In this document: positions 24,000 through 34,916 of the stretch, in pieces
How the letters are laid out: every line of letters starts with the position of its first letter
Numbering within the stretch: the first letter of the stretch is position 1
Assembly: GCA_023846275.1 (NCBI GenBank)
Contig: JAIUJO010000292.1
Span: 215,463 to 279,462, forward strand
DNA length: 64,000 nt
Direction of reading: 5' to 3'
Source of the DNA: Vanilla planifolia
Lineage: Eukaryota; Streptophyta; Magnoliopsida; Asparagales; Orchidaceae
Notes under the pieces: generated by a model
Databases searched by the model: none
Told to the model about the DNA's origin: nothing
The model's input: only the letters and a program-made list of their open reading frames with translations
Translations under genes and position numbers: made by a program

Positions 24000-25990
24000 T
24001 CTTCATGTATGGACTGGTGGATGGTGATGTGGGGTTGGGTGAACATCATCATTGATGATGGAAGGTTTGGTTAGCATAGTAGTAGTAGGAGAGGGAAGAA
24101 CTAGGTGGTAGGGGAGAACTGCTGGCAAAATTTTGTCCTAATTGGCATTGGTAGCTAATTAGGAGGTGAGTTTGGGTATCTTAGTCTTTCGTTTGAGTTT
24201 TGATGAATTCTAAAATTGACTTAGAACTAATTATCCTCTGAGTAAGTAATGAGGTGTAGCAATCTACAGTGTCAACAAAGTTTGTAAAGTTGTGAAACAA
24301 ACAAAGGATAGTTTGGTGCAAGAATCCCAATAATGAATGACTTATGATGATGATCAAAACCATATAAGTAACACTTCTAAGCCTAATAGTTCTAATGTGA
24401 ATATTACAAATTATGGGATTGTTCTAATGGTCTGAGCTTCAGTGAACATTGATAATGGATGTCTAAGAAGTATAAGGAAAAATTTAGTTTCATTAATGGT
24501 AATTGCACAGATAAATAAGGCTTGTTGTGACAAGAAAATGTCTACGAAAAATGAGGGTGCTACTTCATCATTTGTATGGTGCATTAAAAATAGAATTGTG
24601 CTAGGAATCAAGGACATTATATAAAGAGCAAAAACTAAATCAACTAGATAGTGAATTGGATTTGAATGAACATAGTAAAGTATGTATTACTTTATAGGAG
24701 AAGTCTCTCCATCCCAAAGATGTTAATGTGGTGATTTATGTGATCATATGAAATGTGCTTATGAAAATGCTATAGTGGTTAGGGAAGAGATCTATCATAA
24801 TCACAAATAGAACTTACATAGCATGATTAAGGTTAGCTTTCAGGAGGCTCTTACAAAAGGGACAATAAGCATTATTAATACTACTCTGATGAAAGGTCCC
24901 TCTATTAACTACTCAGATGTTGGCACAAAAAGATACCTTATTCATAATAAATGATGAAATATATCTATTGAGTGAGGCAATATAGGTGGTGTTATTTCAG
25001 AGGATTTAAAATATTGAGCATGATCATTAGGGTTTCCTATATCACTTTCATTGTGCTATAGATGGAGATTATGTTTATTTGGGAGGAATATGATAGGTTC
25101 CTAATTTAGCTTTGGGGCTTGACAAGTGATCCCCTAAATTTAAAACTAGTTCTATAGCGATCATTTGTGCTCCAATTTGGATTCATTTTTTGGTGCTCCC
25201 ACTTCTATATTAAGAAATGGAGAATATATGGCACATTACCAAAGCGATATAGGAACTTATTTAGATCAACAACTAAACGACACACATACAATGGTCAACC
25301 TTTTCTAAGCCATGTTTCTGAATGGACCTTTCAAATTTTTCAAAGAGTGTGAATGTTGATTAATGGACACTTAAATTAGAAAATTAGACTTTTCAATAGT
25401 TTGGATATAAGGGACTACCCACTACTTGCTTCATATGTGGCAAGATAGGGCTTGCTTCTGAATCAAGTACACTTAGTGTGTTAGTACTCACTACTACTAC
25501 TATAGTTGAGACCACTTCTCCTTTAGATATATGACCCAACTAGGATAACATTGGGATCTACATCAAAGTGATTAGGGACAGAAGAAATGATGAGAAGAGA
25601 TAGGGATTTAGAGCATGGATGGTAGTCCAACCAAGGGAGAAGAGGTTGATCATAGCAAGGCTGCAATATGTAAAGATATGAGCAAGCAAGAGGCGAAAAC
25701 ATAATACAAACAAGAAAAAATACTGCAAGTAATTCAAAGGGGTTGGTCCTACACTAAACAAGGTGGGCATTATGGAGGTACTATCATGGTTGATTGGGTA
25801 CCAAAGTAGAAAATTCAGGGAGAGGATCAACCTATTATTAATAAAAAAAGTATTACTCAACATGTAGTAAACGAGTAAAGGAACGCCTTATCAATTCCTT
25901 AGATACTTCGGTGTAGAAATTTGAGATGCAATTGGCTCTCTCATGCATGTCAAATCTATCCATAACTTTGGTCTATTCTAGAGTCGAAGA
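24000..25990 (+). pseudogene. Unit C: LINE ORF1 with CCHC knuckle remnant
   Basis: The sequence is colinear with ORF1 of unit B. The knuckle at 25,427-25,468 reads CFICGKIGLASESS. The first two Cys are intact, while His has become Leu and the last Cys has become Ser. Together with unit B, where only the first Cys is lost, all four ligand positions are evidenced. A preceding GLPTT matches the family phrase. The frame at 25,167-25,352 carries the segment before the knuckle (FGFIFWCSHFYIKKWRIYG). Confidence 0.7.
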
Positions 25991-27849
25991 AAAGGGCAAA
26001 GATTTTATTGAATGAATTTTGTTATGATAATGAAAATAAAAAAAAAATAAAGGGATGAGGATTTCTCAATTAAAGATTAAGCTAGGTTAAATTATCTATA
26101 CAACTACAAGGAGGGAAAAGTAAGATATTATTTGTGCTAGCTATAGTAATTAACACTTTAGCAAATATTTCTTTTGTTTAGAGTAGAAGCATGATTAATA
26201 TATGCAAAAAAGTGGAAGTGAAATTCTTTGAGTTGTACTCAGTGGAGGGTCAATTGAGAAACTATAAGCTACTGTGGATCTCAAGGTACTTTGGCGAAAT
26301 TAGTTTTAAGGAAAGGTCGTCTTGCATGGTGTGCTACAATTACATATAATACTGTAATTAGTCTTGCTATTGCAACAATAATAAAAAGCTTTAGGAGCCA
26401 AGAAAATCATGTTATTGGAAGAATTATTATACATGGTATTATGTTACATCTTCTCATGGCATAAATAATATGGTTAGTAGTTGGAAAGTATGGCAACTTT
26501 AGGTTTGGCTGAGCTACTTTCCCTTTTTGTTCCTTATGTGAAGAAAGGAATTTTTGTATCAGTTTCTTACAACAAGTGCCAACTAGAAGTTGTGGCTTTT
26601 TTTCTTTGGGAGACAATGTCAAAAAGAGGTCTTTGATGAATTATGTCAATAATGTCTAGAAGGATGAGAGTTTTGTTCTCAATCTGGACTCATGGTTAAC
26701 TTACTATGTTCAAAGAGTATGTTATTAGAAGGATTACCATCAATGATGGCCAAAGTCCTTACTTAGCTCCAAAGAATTTGAACTCAAGTAAAATGGTGAT
26801 AACACAATCTTGCTTATGACAATATGACCTATAAAGTGTGGTTGGTGTTTTGGTGAGGAGGATCTCATGCAACGATGTTGAAATAATTGCTAAGAACGAC
26901 TTTTCTTGTTTGCCAGCTATAAGGAGTATAGTTTTAGCCATGATTTCTCTTATTTTCTCAACATCAATTGTTTGGATCCTAGGATATTACTATAAAAATC
27001 AAACACACTAAATTGAATTGTAGTAGAACTACTAAAAACTTTAGCAAAGATGTGAGGGGTTGCAAATCAAGTAGTTTTCAAAGCAAGGGAAGTGACGAGT
27101 GCAGCTCATCTCTTATGTGCATAAAGTTATTGCTATATTTGTATTTAATGCAAAGTGTGACCTATAGATGATGTGGAAATCTGTGCATGAAAGGTTTCTA
27201 AACGTTGAGTTAAAATTTGTTATGAATGGTGTGTTACACAGCTTTTTTTTTTACTCTAATTTGACTTACTACTATGCAAGGAGGGAAGTAAATTACTTTC
27301 TTAGATGTTATTGCATAGCTGAGGGCTATACTTCAAGTTTTATTCGAAGTGAGGAATAGGATCGCTATGTAATTAGATTCTTGGATGGGTGTAGAAAATT
27401 AAAGTAAATGTGGATGGAAATAATTTCATAAGTTAAAATTACATTCCTAAAAAAGAGAACATTGGACACTACAACATGCCTTTTTGGTATAATCTTGTTG
27501 TATAATTAGTCTGTATGTAATGTTATTGCACTATGTTGTAGGTGGCTATGGTTTCAATGTACTGCTTGGTTACCTTATAGTGACGAAGGTCATTTGTTGT
27601 TTTTGTTTGATAGAGAGGGTACACCTACTATGTTGGGTTGTTGGTTTTATTAATAGTCAATTTTAGGAACTTAGTTTAAGAAGGCTTGCTTTATCCAAAT
27701 TGTGAAATTAATTTCATGAATTATCGTTGTGCTACTTGCTACTGTGGCATTGTTGTCCTTGTAAAATGCTAATTTTCCATGGAAAAGGTGCATCGAAGAA
27801 AGCCATTATGCCTAATTGTAATGTTATTTTTGTTAATAAATTATGAACT

Positions 27850-28560
27850 TATTTGTAGTATGGAATATTTTGGGATTAAAGTACCTAAATTATGTGGCTA
27901 CTTTTGGCATTTGGTTGAGGAAAAAAGGTCTTCATAGGTTATCTTTTGGAAGCTTCCCTAGCGACATTTAATTGGCTTGAGGTGGATCAACTTTTGGGTA
28001 AGCAATGTAATTATTTTGTTCAAACATTGACAAGGCTTTCTAGGGGCATTGTGTTATTATGAGAGAATCGGTTCAAGATTGAGATTATCAATCACTCTTC
28101 ACTAGTGGTTATTATCTAGGAGACATCTGGTGATAATGATGTTTAGCAATATTGTTATGTGTACCTATTTATAGAATATGTAAACCATCAACCAGCTTCG
28201 GACCAAATTGAAGATACAATTATGTTTTGTGGGCCATTACTTATTGTAGGAGAATGCAAGTCCTTACTTACATATGAAGAGAAACAATAAAACAAATATG
28301 AAGTAGTAGCTGGGCTTAGCATCAATTCTCTAATTTTAATCATGATTTTGATCTAACTCAGATTGTTTTTATTAGAAATTAATTGAATTGATGTAATAAT
28401 AAAAAGTTGAATTCCTATATCTATGAAACATTAAAGAGAGATTTTGTTAATATTGACTACATGCAAGCCTTTCCAAGCATCATGATTATGCACCTTCCTT
28501 TCATCTGCATGGACCACTGACCAGTAATCCTACTAATTAGACAATCAATATTGGGTAAAA
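27850..28560 (+). pseudogene. Unit C: APE-type endonuclease remnant
   Basis: Starts with VVWNILGLKYLNYV at about 27,855, corresponding to the (W)N-x-R-G-I/L start of LINE endonucleases. Its 3' part reads FVNIDYMQAFPSIMIMHLPF at about 28,445-28,504, the counterpart of the LDRALxN...FP...HLP segment of units D and E. The central GDFN motif is not readable. Stops are frequent. Confidence 0.6.
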
Positions 28561-29929
28561 TTCAAAGAAGGACCTAATTTGAAAACAACTTGTTATCATT
28601 TCCTTAATTAATTGAAGTAGTGAATATAGCTTGGAAAAAGGCTGTTAAAGAAAACACAATGAAAAGTTTGTCCACTACGTTTCATACAACTTTGTGAGTA
28701 TTAAAAAATGAACTACAAAAAAATTTGGTAACATCCTTAAAAGCCCCTTTAATTGGAATAAAAAATCTAGGGGCTTCAAGTTAAGGAATTTATGAGTGCT
28801 TTAACTGTGATGGAACATGATCTTTTGGCACGTCCAATTTCTTTCATACTATCTTGGCTTTAGAAGAAGCAAGGTGGTCACATCTTGTTGAGCCTAACTA
28901 GACCACCCTTGGGGACTAGAACATGAGTTTCTTTTGGGTAGTGGGTACCTCTATATTAGTAGAAACTATTTCCACCAAGTTAAAAACAGATTTAGGGAAC
29001 TGGTGTGTGATTTTTTAGAGACAACTTAATTGGATGGCCATGTAATTGTTGGAATAGAGTTCTTATATTTGTGAGAGTTTCCTTGTTTGCTTAGAATTGG
29101 ACTTCATTTATAAGGTAGAGAAGGATATCCTTAGGAGAAGGACCTCAAAAGGATGCTGGTACATTTGCTTAAATGCAAACTACAACAAGGTGCTTCAGCC
29201 TTCTTTCTTTAACTATGACGATAGAATTTTTATTTCTTGTGTTGCTGCTGATCACATGGTGTTTAGTTCACATGAAGACTAGAGGTTTTTGGTTACTTGT
29301 GTGGAGATGATCTTGTTAGATATGATCCAAGATATTTTCAAGCTTTGTTGGAACTACGAGATGAGAGCAGACAGCTTAAAGTTTGGTCAGTATATGGTAA
29401 TTACAAAATATAAAAATTTTTCAAGTGTTTATAATGACACAAAATGGAAATAGAGAGGATGTGCAATTAATGGTGATGTATACAATACAAAAACCTTGTA
29501 GATTCTATAAGAAGTAGAAGTTATAGAGTTTTAGTCATTAAAAGTTTAACTATGCAACTTAGAAGCCTTTGTACATCAGTTTACTATAGTAGGGGAGAAT
29601 TGGTAGTAACGTTGTGCTATTTTTGAGAAGAAATTTTATTAGATGATTAACGAAGTGCTTTAATATCAGTCATACATGGGCGAAATGTTTTTTAGTTACC
29701 TATAATTGTTATGCTATTATTATGCCAGAGTAGGACGTTTATAGGATAACATCAAATTGAAGTTGGAATTTTTGCTCAATTGTAAATTATAATAGATGTT
29801 TCCCTTCTATTGTATTTGTCTCAGATGCTATTATGAAAGTGCAATGATCCAAAACATAGATCTGGCATGGTATGGAGTGATGTAGAGGAGTGCAATTAGC
29901 ATAGGTGTAAGTTTTAGTTAACAATATCT

Positions 29930-30625
29930 TGTTTTCTTTGCAGTTTGAAACATCCAAGCAATAAGACTGACAAAATCTAGTAGCTACTTATTGTTCTTGT
30001 CAAGGAGAAATATGGTTTTTGATGTTGCTTTGTTGGAAACTCAGTTCAAGAACTTTAATAGATGTGAGGTATAACAAATTTTGGGTAGGAATTGGAACTT
30101 CTTTGTCAAATATTTAATTAGTTTGTTAAGAGATTTTGATGCTTTATAGGAGCATCTGGTGGAGCTTGTGATTATGTAGTCATCCTCATAGGTAATTAAT
30201 ATCTAGGAGGAATCTAGTAGCAACAAATCTTAATTGTGTTTCTATGGTGTATGAATCAAAAGATTACATGATCTACCAAGAAGCCTAGAACCAATTGAGA
30301 GAATCTAAAAAGCTTCATAGACTATTGATTGTTGTAAAAGATTTTGAAGTACTATCTTCACAGAATAAGAAGAAAAGGGAGGAAAGTTAGTATTCACTAA
30401 GCTCAATATAGTACTTCCATTTCATGCATGATTTAGATCTAATTGGCTTGAAATTTACTAGGAACAAGTTCACTTGGTGCAACAATATGGAGGGTAGTGC
30501 ATGTTTATTTGAAAGACTTGATAGAGCTTTGTTGAACATTCATAGTATGCCAGCATTCCCAAATAAAATAATGAGACATCTTCCATATATAAGCTCAAAC
30601 CGCTACCATTTGCTAATTTAATTTA
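29930..30625 (+). pseudogene. Unit D: APE-type endonuclease remnant (best preserved)
   Basis: After DVALLETQFKNFN (about 30,020; family ALLE/Q motif) and VVKDFEVLSSQNKK (about 30,335-30,380; GDFN position), the open frame 30,424-30,621 keeps the C-terminal third. It has LDLIGLKFTRNKFTWCNN, then FERLDRALLN and a segment ending HLPYISSNRYHLL. These equal the family motifs LxDLGFxGxxFTWxN, RLDRALxN and HLPxxxSDHxPL. The SDH catalytic triplet near the end is SNR here, so the enzyme would be dead. Confidence 0.8.
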
Positions 30626-31239
30626 GACAACTATCTTGAATAGAATTAAAAGGAAAATCCAATTTGAAAATTTTTTGTTATCATTTCCACATTCAACTAA
30701 TATTATGTAGTTAGTTGGGAATAGAACTACTTGAGGCAACTCTATGGATAATCTATCCACTAAATTTAATAAAGCACTATTGGTTTCAAAGAAATGTAGT
30801 GTAACTAAAGTTGGAAATATCTTAAATACACCATGCAGTTGAAGGAGTTCTAGAAACCTTAACTTAATGAATTTGAGATGGCATTAGCTAAGTCTAGACA
30901 TGACCTCTCGGCATAATGTATTACCTTCCATAAGATGGCGATGGCTTTAGAAGAAGCATGGTGGTGGTAGCACGCCAAGCTTCATGAGGCCAACATTCAG
31001 AAATAGAATGCACATTTCATTTAGGTAGCAGCCACTTCTAATTACAAAAGTTATTATATACATCATCTCCAAAATTATAATAAGGAATTGGTCACTTCCA
31101 TAGTTGACATGAAAGATATACTCATGCAATATTTCAAAAGAAAGTGGTGTAGTTTTAGCCAACTTAATCCTCCCCTAACATCCAACAATTGAGTACTATT
31201 AATAGTGAGAAAGGGAAAGGTTTATTTGCTTTAATAAGT

Positions 31240-32450
31240 GAAGATTAGATTAAAAATGCCATTTGTTCTACCAAAACTAAGCCCTTAATGTAGATGGCAT
31301 CTTTGTAGAATTTGTGCATGGATATTGGAACATTAGTAAGGTAGATACTATTACAACTATGAAACAATTCTTTATAATAGCTAGATGCCCAATAGGTGGA
31401 AGAAAGAATGATAATTCTAGTTCTTAAAGTACTGGGTGCTTCAAAACCTAAAAGCTTTATATCTATTAGGCTTTGCAATGTGATACACAAAGTTTTTACA
31501 AATATATTTGTGGGTACATTAAAGGTGGTGCATTTTATTTTATTCCGAGTAAGTAGCTTTTGTTCTTGGTAGTACTTTATTTGATAATATGTGTTTTTTT
31601 TGCATAGGAGATGGCTACTCATATGAACTCATGTACTTCAAAAGAGGGATTCATGGAACCTAAGCTGGGTATGCACCTAGCTTGTGACAAGGTCAATTAG
31701 AAATTTATGCTCCATATGTTAATGCATTTACGGTTGTTAAATATTTTGTATGATTAGGTTGATACTTATATCACTACATTAAGAATTGTGGTTATGTATC
31801 GTGGGATCTACCTTCTGTGGATTCAAGTATTCATGAGTATTAAGAAAGGGTGTTCACTATCGCGCTACCTTTTGTGATTAGGCCTTGGCTTATTACGAAA
31901 AACAATAAGGTGGAGCGAGCCACCTTGATTAGGATAAAGGTTGGCCCTTCCTAACAAACATTTTCTCACCTTCTATATGCTAATGAAATTTTGAATTATG
32001 CACCAGTCACTTATGTTGTAGCACAAACTAGTACGAACATTTTGAAGGAGCATGGCCAACACTTCAGCTTGATGATAAATTTTTAAAAAATATAGAGCAT
32101 TGTTCTGTAAGTGATAGACTGTAGACATAGAATAATAACAATAAAATTTCTTATGAGTCTAGGTATTCAATTAAAATATTTATCTAAATCTGTTCAACAA
32201 CAAACCTTTAGAAAAACATCCAATTTGTTATTGATCGTGTTGAAAATTATGTGCCAAGTAGGATGATCATATCTCTATTCATAGTGGTGCACATTGTCAT
32301 TATTAACTCAATGCTCATTGCTATTCTTATGTATATTTAGCCAACATTTTACTTTTGAGCAACATTTTTTATGATGATGTGATTGTACTTGTGGAGTGGT
32401 TTAACCATAAAGAGTACTATACATTATGCATGCTATAAATTGGTTAATCT
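31240..32450 (+). pseudogene. Unit D: LINE reverse transcriptase remnant
   Basis: Landmarks in order: KALNVDGIF-like DG segment near 31,270, ISIRLCNVIHKVFTNIF-like stretch near 31,455-31,505, CDKVN at 31,683-31,697 with TAG (31,698-31,700) for the Trp codon, IKKGCSLSRYLL near 31,840, and HLLYANEILNY with YANE at 31,976-31,987 in place of YADD. The C-terminal thumb follows. The long minus-strand open frame 31,245-31,622 is antisense to this domain and is not a gene. Confidence 0.75.
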
Positions 32451-32708
32451 TTTGAAGAAGTGCTGAAGCCTTGGTGTTTGAAGTTTGTTGACATGGTAGG
32501 TTACATGGTTTGGAAAGCAGTGCAGGTTGGTTATCACTTGGAAAGACTTTCTATAGGCGTAGGCATTTAGATCCAACTATTTTATGATAAACAATAATTT
32601 CTATATGTTGCATGGTGCTTCACATACAAGCAAGCTATTTAGTAATGTGTTACATTGGATAAGTGATAATATAGTTTGGCTTAGCATTCTTATAGTCAAT
32701 TACACTCC

Positions 32709-32762
32709 TATGTTTCTACTTATTAGATTATTAGAAAGGAAATAATCTAATAAGTAAACATA
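32709..32762. repeat. Near-perfect hairpin at the LINE / plastid boundary
   Basis: Left arm 32,709-32,732 and right arm 32,741-32,762 are reverse complements over 22 positions except for a 2-base insertion in the left arm, with an 8-base loop (AGAAAGGA). Its near-perfect pairing stands out against LINE copies around it that are riddled with changes. It could be a foldback formed when the break was joined, the end of a small hairpin-type element, or a chance product. No gene is associated. Confidence 0.7.
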
Positions 32763-33150
32763 TCTTCTAAAATATGAGAATCAATAACCAAAGAACAAGG
32801 AATTTAGTTGATAAATTCAAGCAATTAAATATTTCACAAGTACTAAACTAGATATAGTATCATCGTCATTGTCAATAATTTCTACATATTCAAAAATATT
32901 CAACCTATAATTATTAGCAAGTGAGTAAATTTACATTAGTAGAAAAAACTTTGATACTTCAAAATCATATCTAGATACTTCATAATATAGTCAAAAAAAT
33001 TTCACTAATGAAACCTCCATTGAAAGCATGTCCACTTAAATGGTTGTTTCTATCTGCTCCAATAATGAATCATTTGTTATTTAAATAACTAATTTAATAA
33101 TATACTCATATACCCAAGGAAAAGGATCCACAGAATGCACATGATTTCAG
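32763..33150. other. AT-rich stretch at left edge of plastid insertion, unassigned
   Basis: About 390 AT-rich bases that I match neither to the LINE family nor confidently to plastid DNA. The true left edge of the plastid insertion lies somewhere between here and about 33,320, where trnL-CAA starts. Confidence 0.35.
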
Positions 33151-33254
33151 AATGGACACCTTATTCATTAGATAGAGAAGATCACAAATATTCTATGATC
33201 TACTACAAAAGCTCAGACTCTAATCGTGAAGATCGCCCAAATTCTTTGTCTCAA

Positions 33255-33310
33255 TAGATAAGATTAAGATACTTGGCATGTCAATGTTGACATACTGAGT
33301 ATCTTATCTA
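33255..33310. repeat. Interrupted stem-loop next to trnL-CAA
   Basis: A nested inverted repeat: outer arms TAGATAAG / TTATCTA, middle arms GATACT / AGTATC, inner arms ATGTCAA / TTGACAT around a 2-base loop. It lies immediately downstream of the minus-strand trnL-CAA copy. It could be a plastid 3' stem-loop of the kind that stabilises transcripts, carried along with the insertion. I cannot confirm that plastid genomes have this exact hairpin here. Confidence 0.5.
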
Positions 33311-33320
33311 TTTATGATTA

Positions 33321-33401
33321 TGCCTTGAAGAGGATTCGAACATCCACTTCCTTTAGCACGACTTTTTGAGTCTCCTATGTCTTCCATTTCACCATCAAGG
33401 C
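33321..33401 (-). tRNA. Plastid-derived trnL-CAA copy (non-functional, in NUPT)
   Basis: The minus strand matches plastid tRNA-Leu(CAA) over its full 81 bases. It starts GCCTTGATGGTGAAATGG, has anticodon CAA at 33,366-33,368 and ends CGAATCCTCTTCAAGGCA. The acceptor stem is kept, but the D arm, anticodon stem (GGAGACT against AAGTCGT) and variable arm carry mismatches. In plastid genomes this gene lies in the inverted repeat next to ndhB, as here. A decayed plastid tRNA in nuclear DNA, without its plastid promoter, is unlikely to be expressed. Confidence 0.85.
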
Positions 33402-33453
33402 ATCTTAAAAGTCAATCATATCCCATGAATATGATATCTATCATGTGTAATAT

Positions 33454-33654
33454 GTGGAATATAAGACAAGGGTGGAGTGTTTGGAGTATTGCCATCGATG
33501 GGCCATGATATATAGATTTGAGTCAGAAATAAAATTGCTTCAATTTGAATTATCTGAAGGAATATATCAAGCTATATATCAAAAGGATGTCAAATTAAGC
33601 CTCTTTCTTGATTTTATGAAAAGTTTTTGGAAAACTATATCTATTATTATGTAG
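33454..33654 (+). other. Open frame of 66 codons between trnL copy and ndhB piece, unassigned
   Basis: An uninterrupted frame (MEYKTRVECLEYCHRW, then IYQKDVKLSLFLDF) lies between the trnL flank and the ndhB 3' piece. IYQKDVKLSLFL is faintly like ndhB LYTKDPFLALSLAL, which would come just before the recognised ndhB part, but the preceding residues do not fit. The last 11 codons overlap the start of the ndhB match. It may be a diverged ndhB segment, another plastid reading frame, or chance. Confidence 0.3.
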
Positions 33655-33931
33655 ATGATAGACAGGCCTCTCTTTCTTTGCTTTCCTCAGTCATTAAGAA
33701 CTTGATTCTTTCTATCTATTATATATCAGTATATAATAGACAAAAAGAATGCTCATTAGTAGTCCTATTGTAACAAAAAAAGAACCCCTCGCATTTGAAA
33801 TTTGAAAAGATCTTCTTTTAGATCAAACAATTCTATAGAATTGAGTATGACTATACCTATGATAGCATCTACTGCACCAGGAATATCGATAAACCAAATT
33901 TTTTGAAATAGCTCTGGATAACCTCTTTTAG
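33620..33931 (+). pseudogene. ndhB 3' end, plastid-derived fragment (inverted)
   Basis: The plus strand encodes the C-terminal part of NADH dehydrogenase-like subunit 2. It starts near the GKLYLFWCGWQAG position, then [19 protein letters not shown] at 33,785-33,844, and [13 protein letters not shown] at about 33,861-33,898 (plastid IASTIPGISMNPI). The stop (TAG, 33,929-33,931) is reached after a 1-base shift. The intact protein is a membrane subunit of the thylakoid NDH complex. This piece faces the opposite way to rps7, rps12 and the ndhB 5' piece, which share one strand in plastid DNA, so the segment is inverted here. Downstream plastid-like spacer runs to about 34,020. Confidence 0.8.
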
Positions 33932-34024
33932 CTTCTAGATCAATTTTTTAGTTCAAGGTCCCTTTTACTAAAGTAAAAGAATTAGTAGATCTTTCCGACC
34001 ATAATGGAAATGGGTTGGGGTTAT

Positions 34025-34080
34025 AAATTTATAATAATGGAGTCGAGAATGAATTTTTCATTTTTTACAAGCCAGATCAT
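34025..34080 (-). pseudogene. ndhB 5' end, plastid-derived fragment
   Basis: The minus strand starts with ATG at 34,080-34,078 and reads MIWLVKNEKFILDS, matching the ndhB N terminus MIWHVQNENFILDS. After about 17 codons the match ends and the inverted 3' spacer of ndhB follows. The rest of exon 1, the intron and most of exon 2 are missing. Its distance from rps7 (about 315 bases) and its strand fit plastid order. Confidence 0.75.
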
Positions 34081-34395
34081 GAATTTGTAACTGCATCCCA
34101 TCTATGAAAAAGTCTTAATTTTTTTCAATCTTCTCTTTTTGAAATGGGATAACTATGGAATCCCCATAAATAAGATAAGGATCAAACCATAGTCCATGAT
34201 ATTTCTATAGAATTCTACTTTTAAGCAAGCCCTTGAGAAGGCTTAGTTGATCAATAATTTATGTTTCAGCTTTCTTCGCCTTTATGTTTGTTTCAAGAAA
34301 GATTGAGCCTGATTCTTTCTTTTTCTATTGATTCTTTTCTTATTGAGATGTATGGATCCATGGATCTATGTGTCTATATAGATCTTGTTCATGGA

Positions 34396-34853
34396 TTAAC
34401 AAAAATGTGCAAAAGCTCTATTTTCCTTTATCGTTCAATGAGTCTCTTCCTTTCTACGTATAGCATCACAAAGGCCTTTCAAAGCATCTATTATTTCAAT
34501 ACTTAATTGGAAAGCCATATTTGATTTTGACTCAGATGCTTGCAGGATGACCATAAAAACAAAAGAATTGCAATCACTTTTCCATGTGCAGATCATATTT
34601 CAATAGAAAATGAGTTGATCTGCTTACACGTGTGTCTTTTACTAATATATCAGGGGTTACTCTACATATTGCTTTATGTAAGATAGATAAAGGATTTTTT
34701 TATCTATTGTTGAATCTTTTTAACAACTTGATAGATAATATTATATGACAATTATTTTTCTTCGTGTTTTAGAATATGGTTAACCAACACGTTAGCTAAT
34801 AAATTATGATAAATTAGATCAAATTTTATAATTTTTTTGCGGCACCTCGACAT
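34396..34853 (-). pseudogene. rps7, plastid-derived pseudogene
   Basis: Start ATG at 34,853-34,851 (MSCRGAAKK; plastid MSRRGTAEE) and stop at 34,398-34,396. The length is 458 bases against about 468 for the plastid gene. Recognisable segments are [47 protein letters not shown] and ENRAFAHF at the C terminus. Ribosomal protein S7 is a small-subunit head protein of plastid ribosomes. At least six in-frame stops or shifts are present, many explained by C-to-T or G-to-A changes (for example Arg to stop in ETHR). Position between rps12 and ndhB is the plastid one. Confidence 0.9.
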
Positions 34854-34916
34854 GAAATGAACATTAGAAAAATTAAAGAATTTGTTTTATTTTGATAAGA
34901 GCTAAAAACAAATCAC

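Larger units (their letters stand above)
23950..29095 (+). mobile_element. L1-type LINE relic, unit C (3'-truncated)
   Basis: Follows unit B directly with the same junction sequence. Contains ORF1 with zinc knuckle (25,427-25,468), the pre-endonuclease region (about 26,000-27,840), the endonuclease (27,850-28,560) and the linker towards reverse transcriptase (28,560-29,090; phrases LALEEARW and VNIAWKKA). The reverse transcriptase and RNase H are absent: near 29,095 the sequence jumps back to a pre-endonuclease segment, which begins unit D. Confidence 0.75.
29095..32705 (+). mobile_element. L1-type LINE relic, unit D
   Basis: Begins abruptly in the pre-endonuclease region (open frame 29,097-29,282), then endonuclease (29,930-30,625), linker with ALEEAWW (about 30,940-30,965), reverse transcriptase (31,240-32,450) and the start of the zinc-binding region (about 32,500-32,700). 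It ends just before the hairpin at 32,709-32,762, after which plastid-derived DNA begins. RNase H is absent, so the unit was cut at both ends. Confidence 0.75.

Noticed and set aside
25558..25863. Minus-strand open frame of 101 codons rich in Leu and Phe
   Set aside because: Antisense to ORF1 of unit C just after the zinc knuckle; hydrophobic look comes from A-rich plus-strand codons.
31245..31622. Longest minus-strand open frame (125 codons)
   Set aside because: It is exactly antisense to the reverse transcriptase of LINE unit D, has no domain of its own, and no counterpart in other units.
33255..33310. Rho-independent terminator in nuclear DNA
   Set aside because: The hairpin lacks a following T-run on the relevant strand and belongs to the plastid-derived block; listed only as an inverted repeat.
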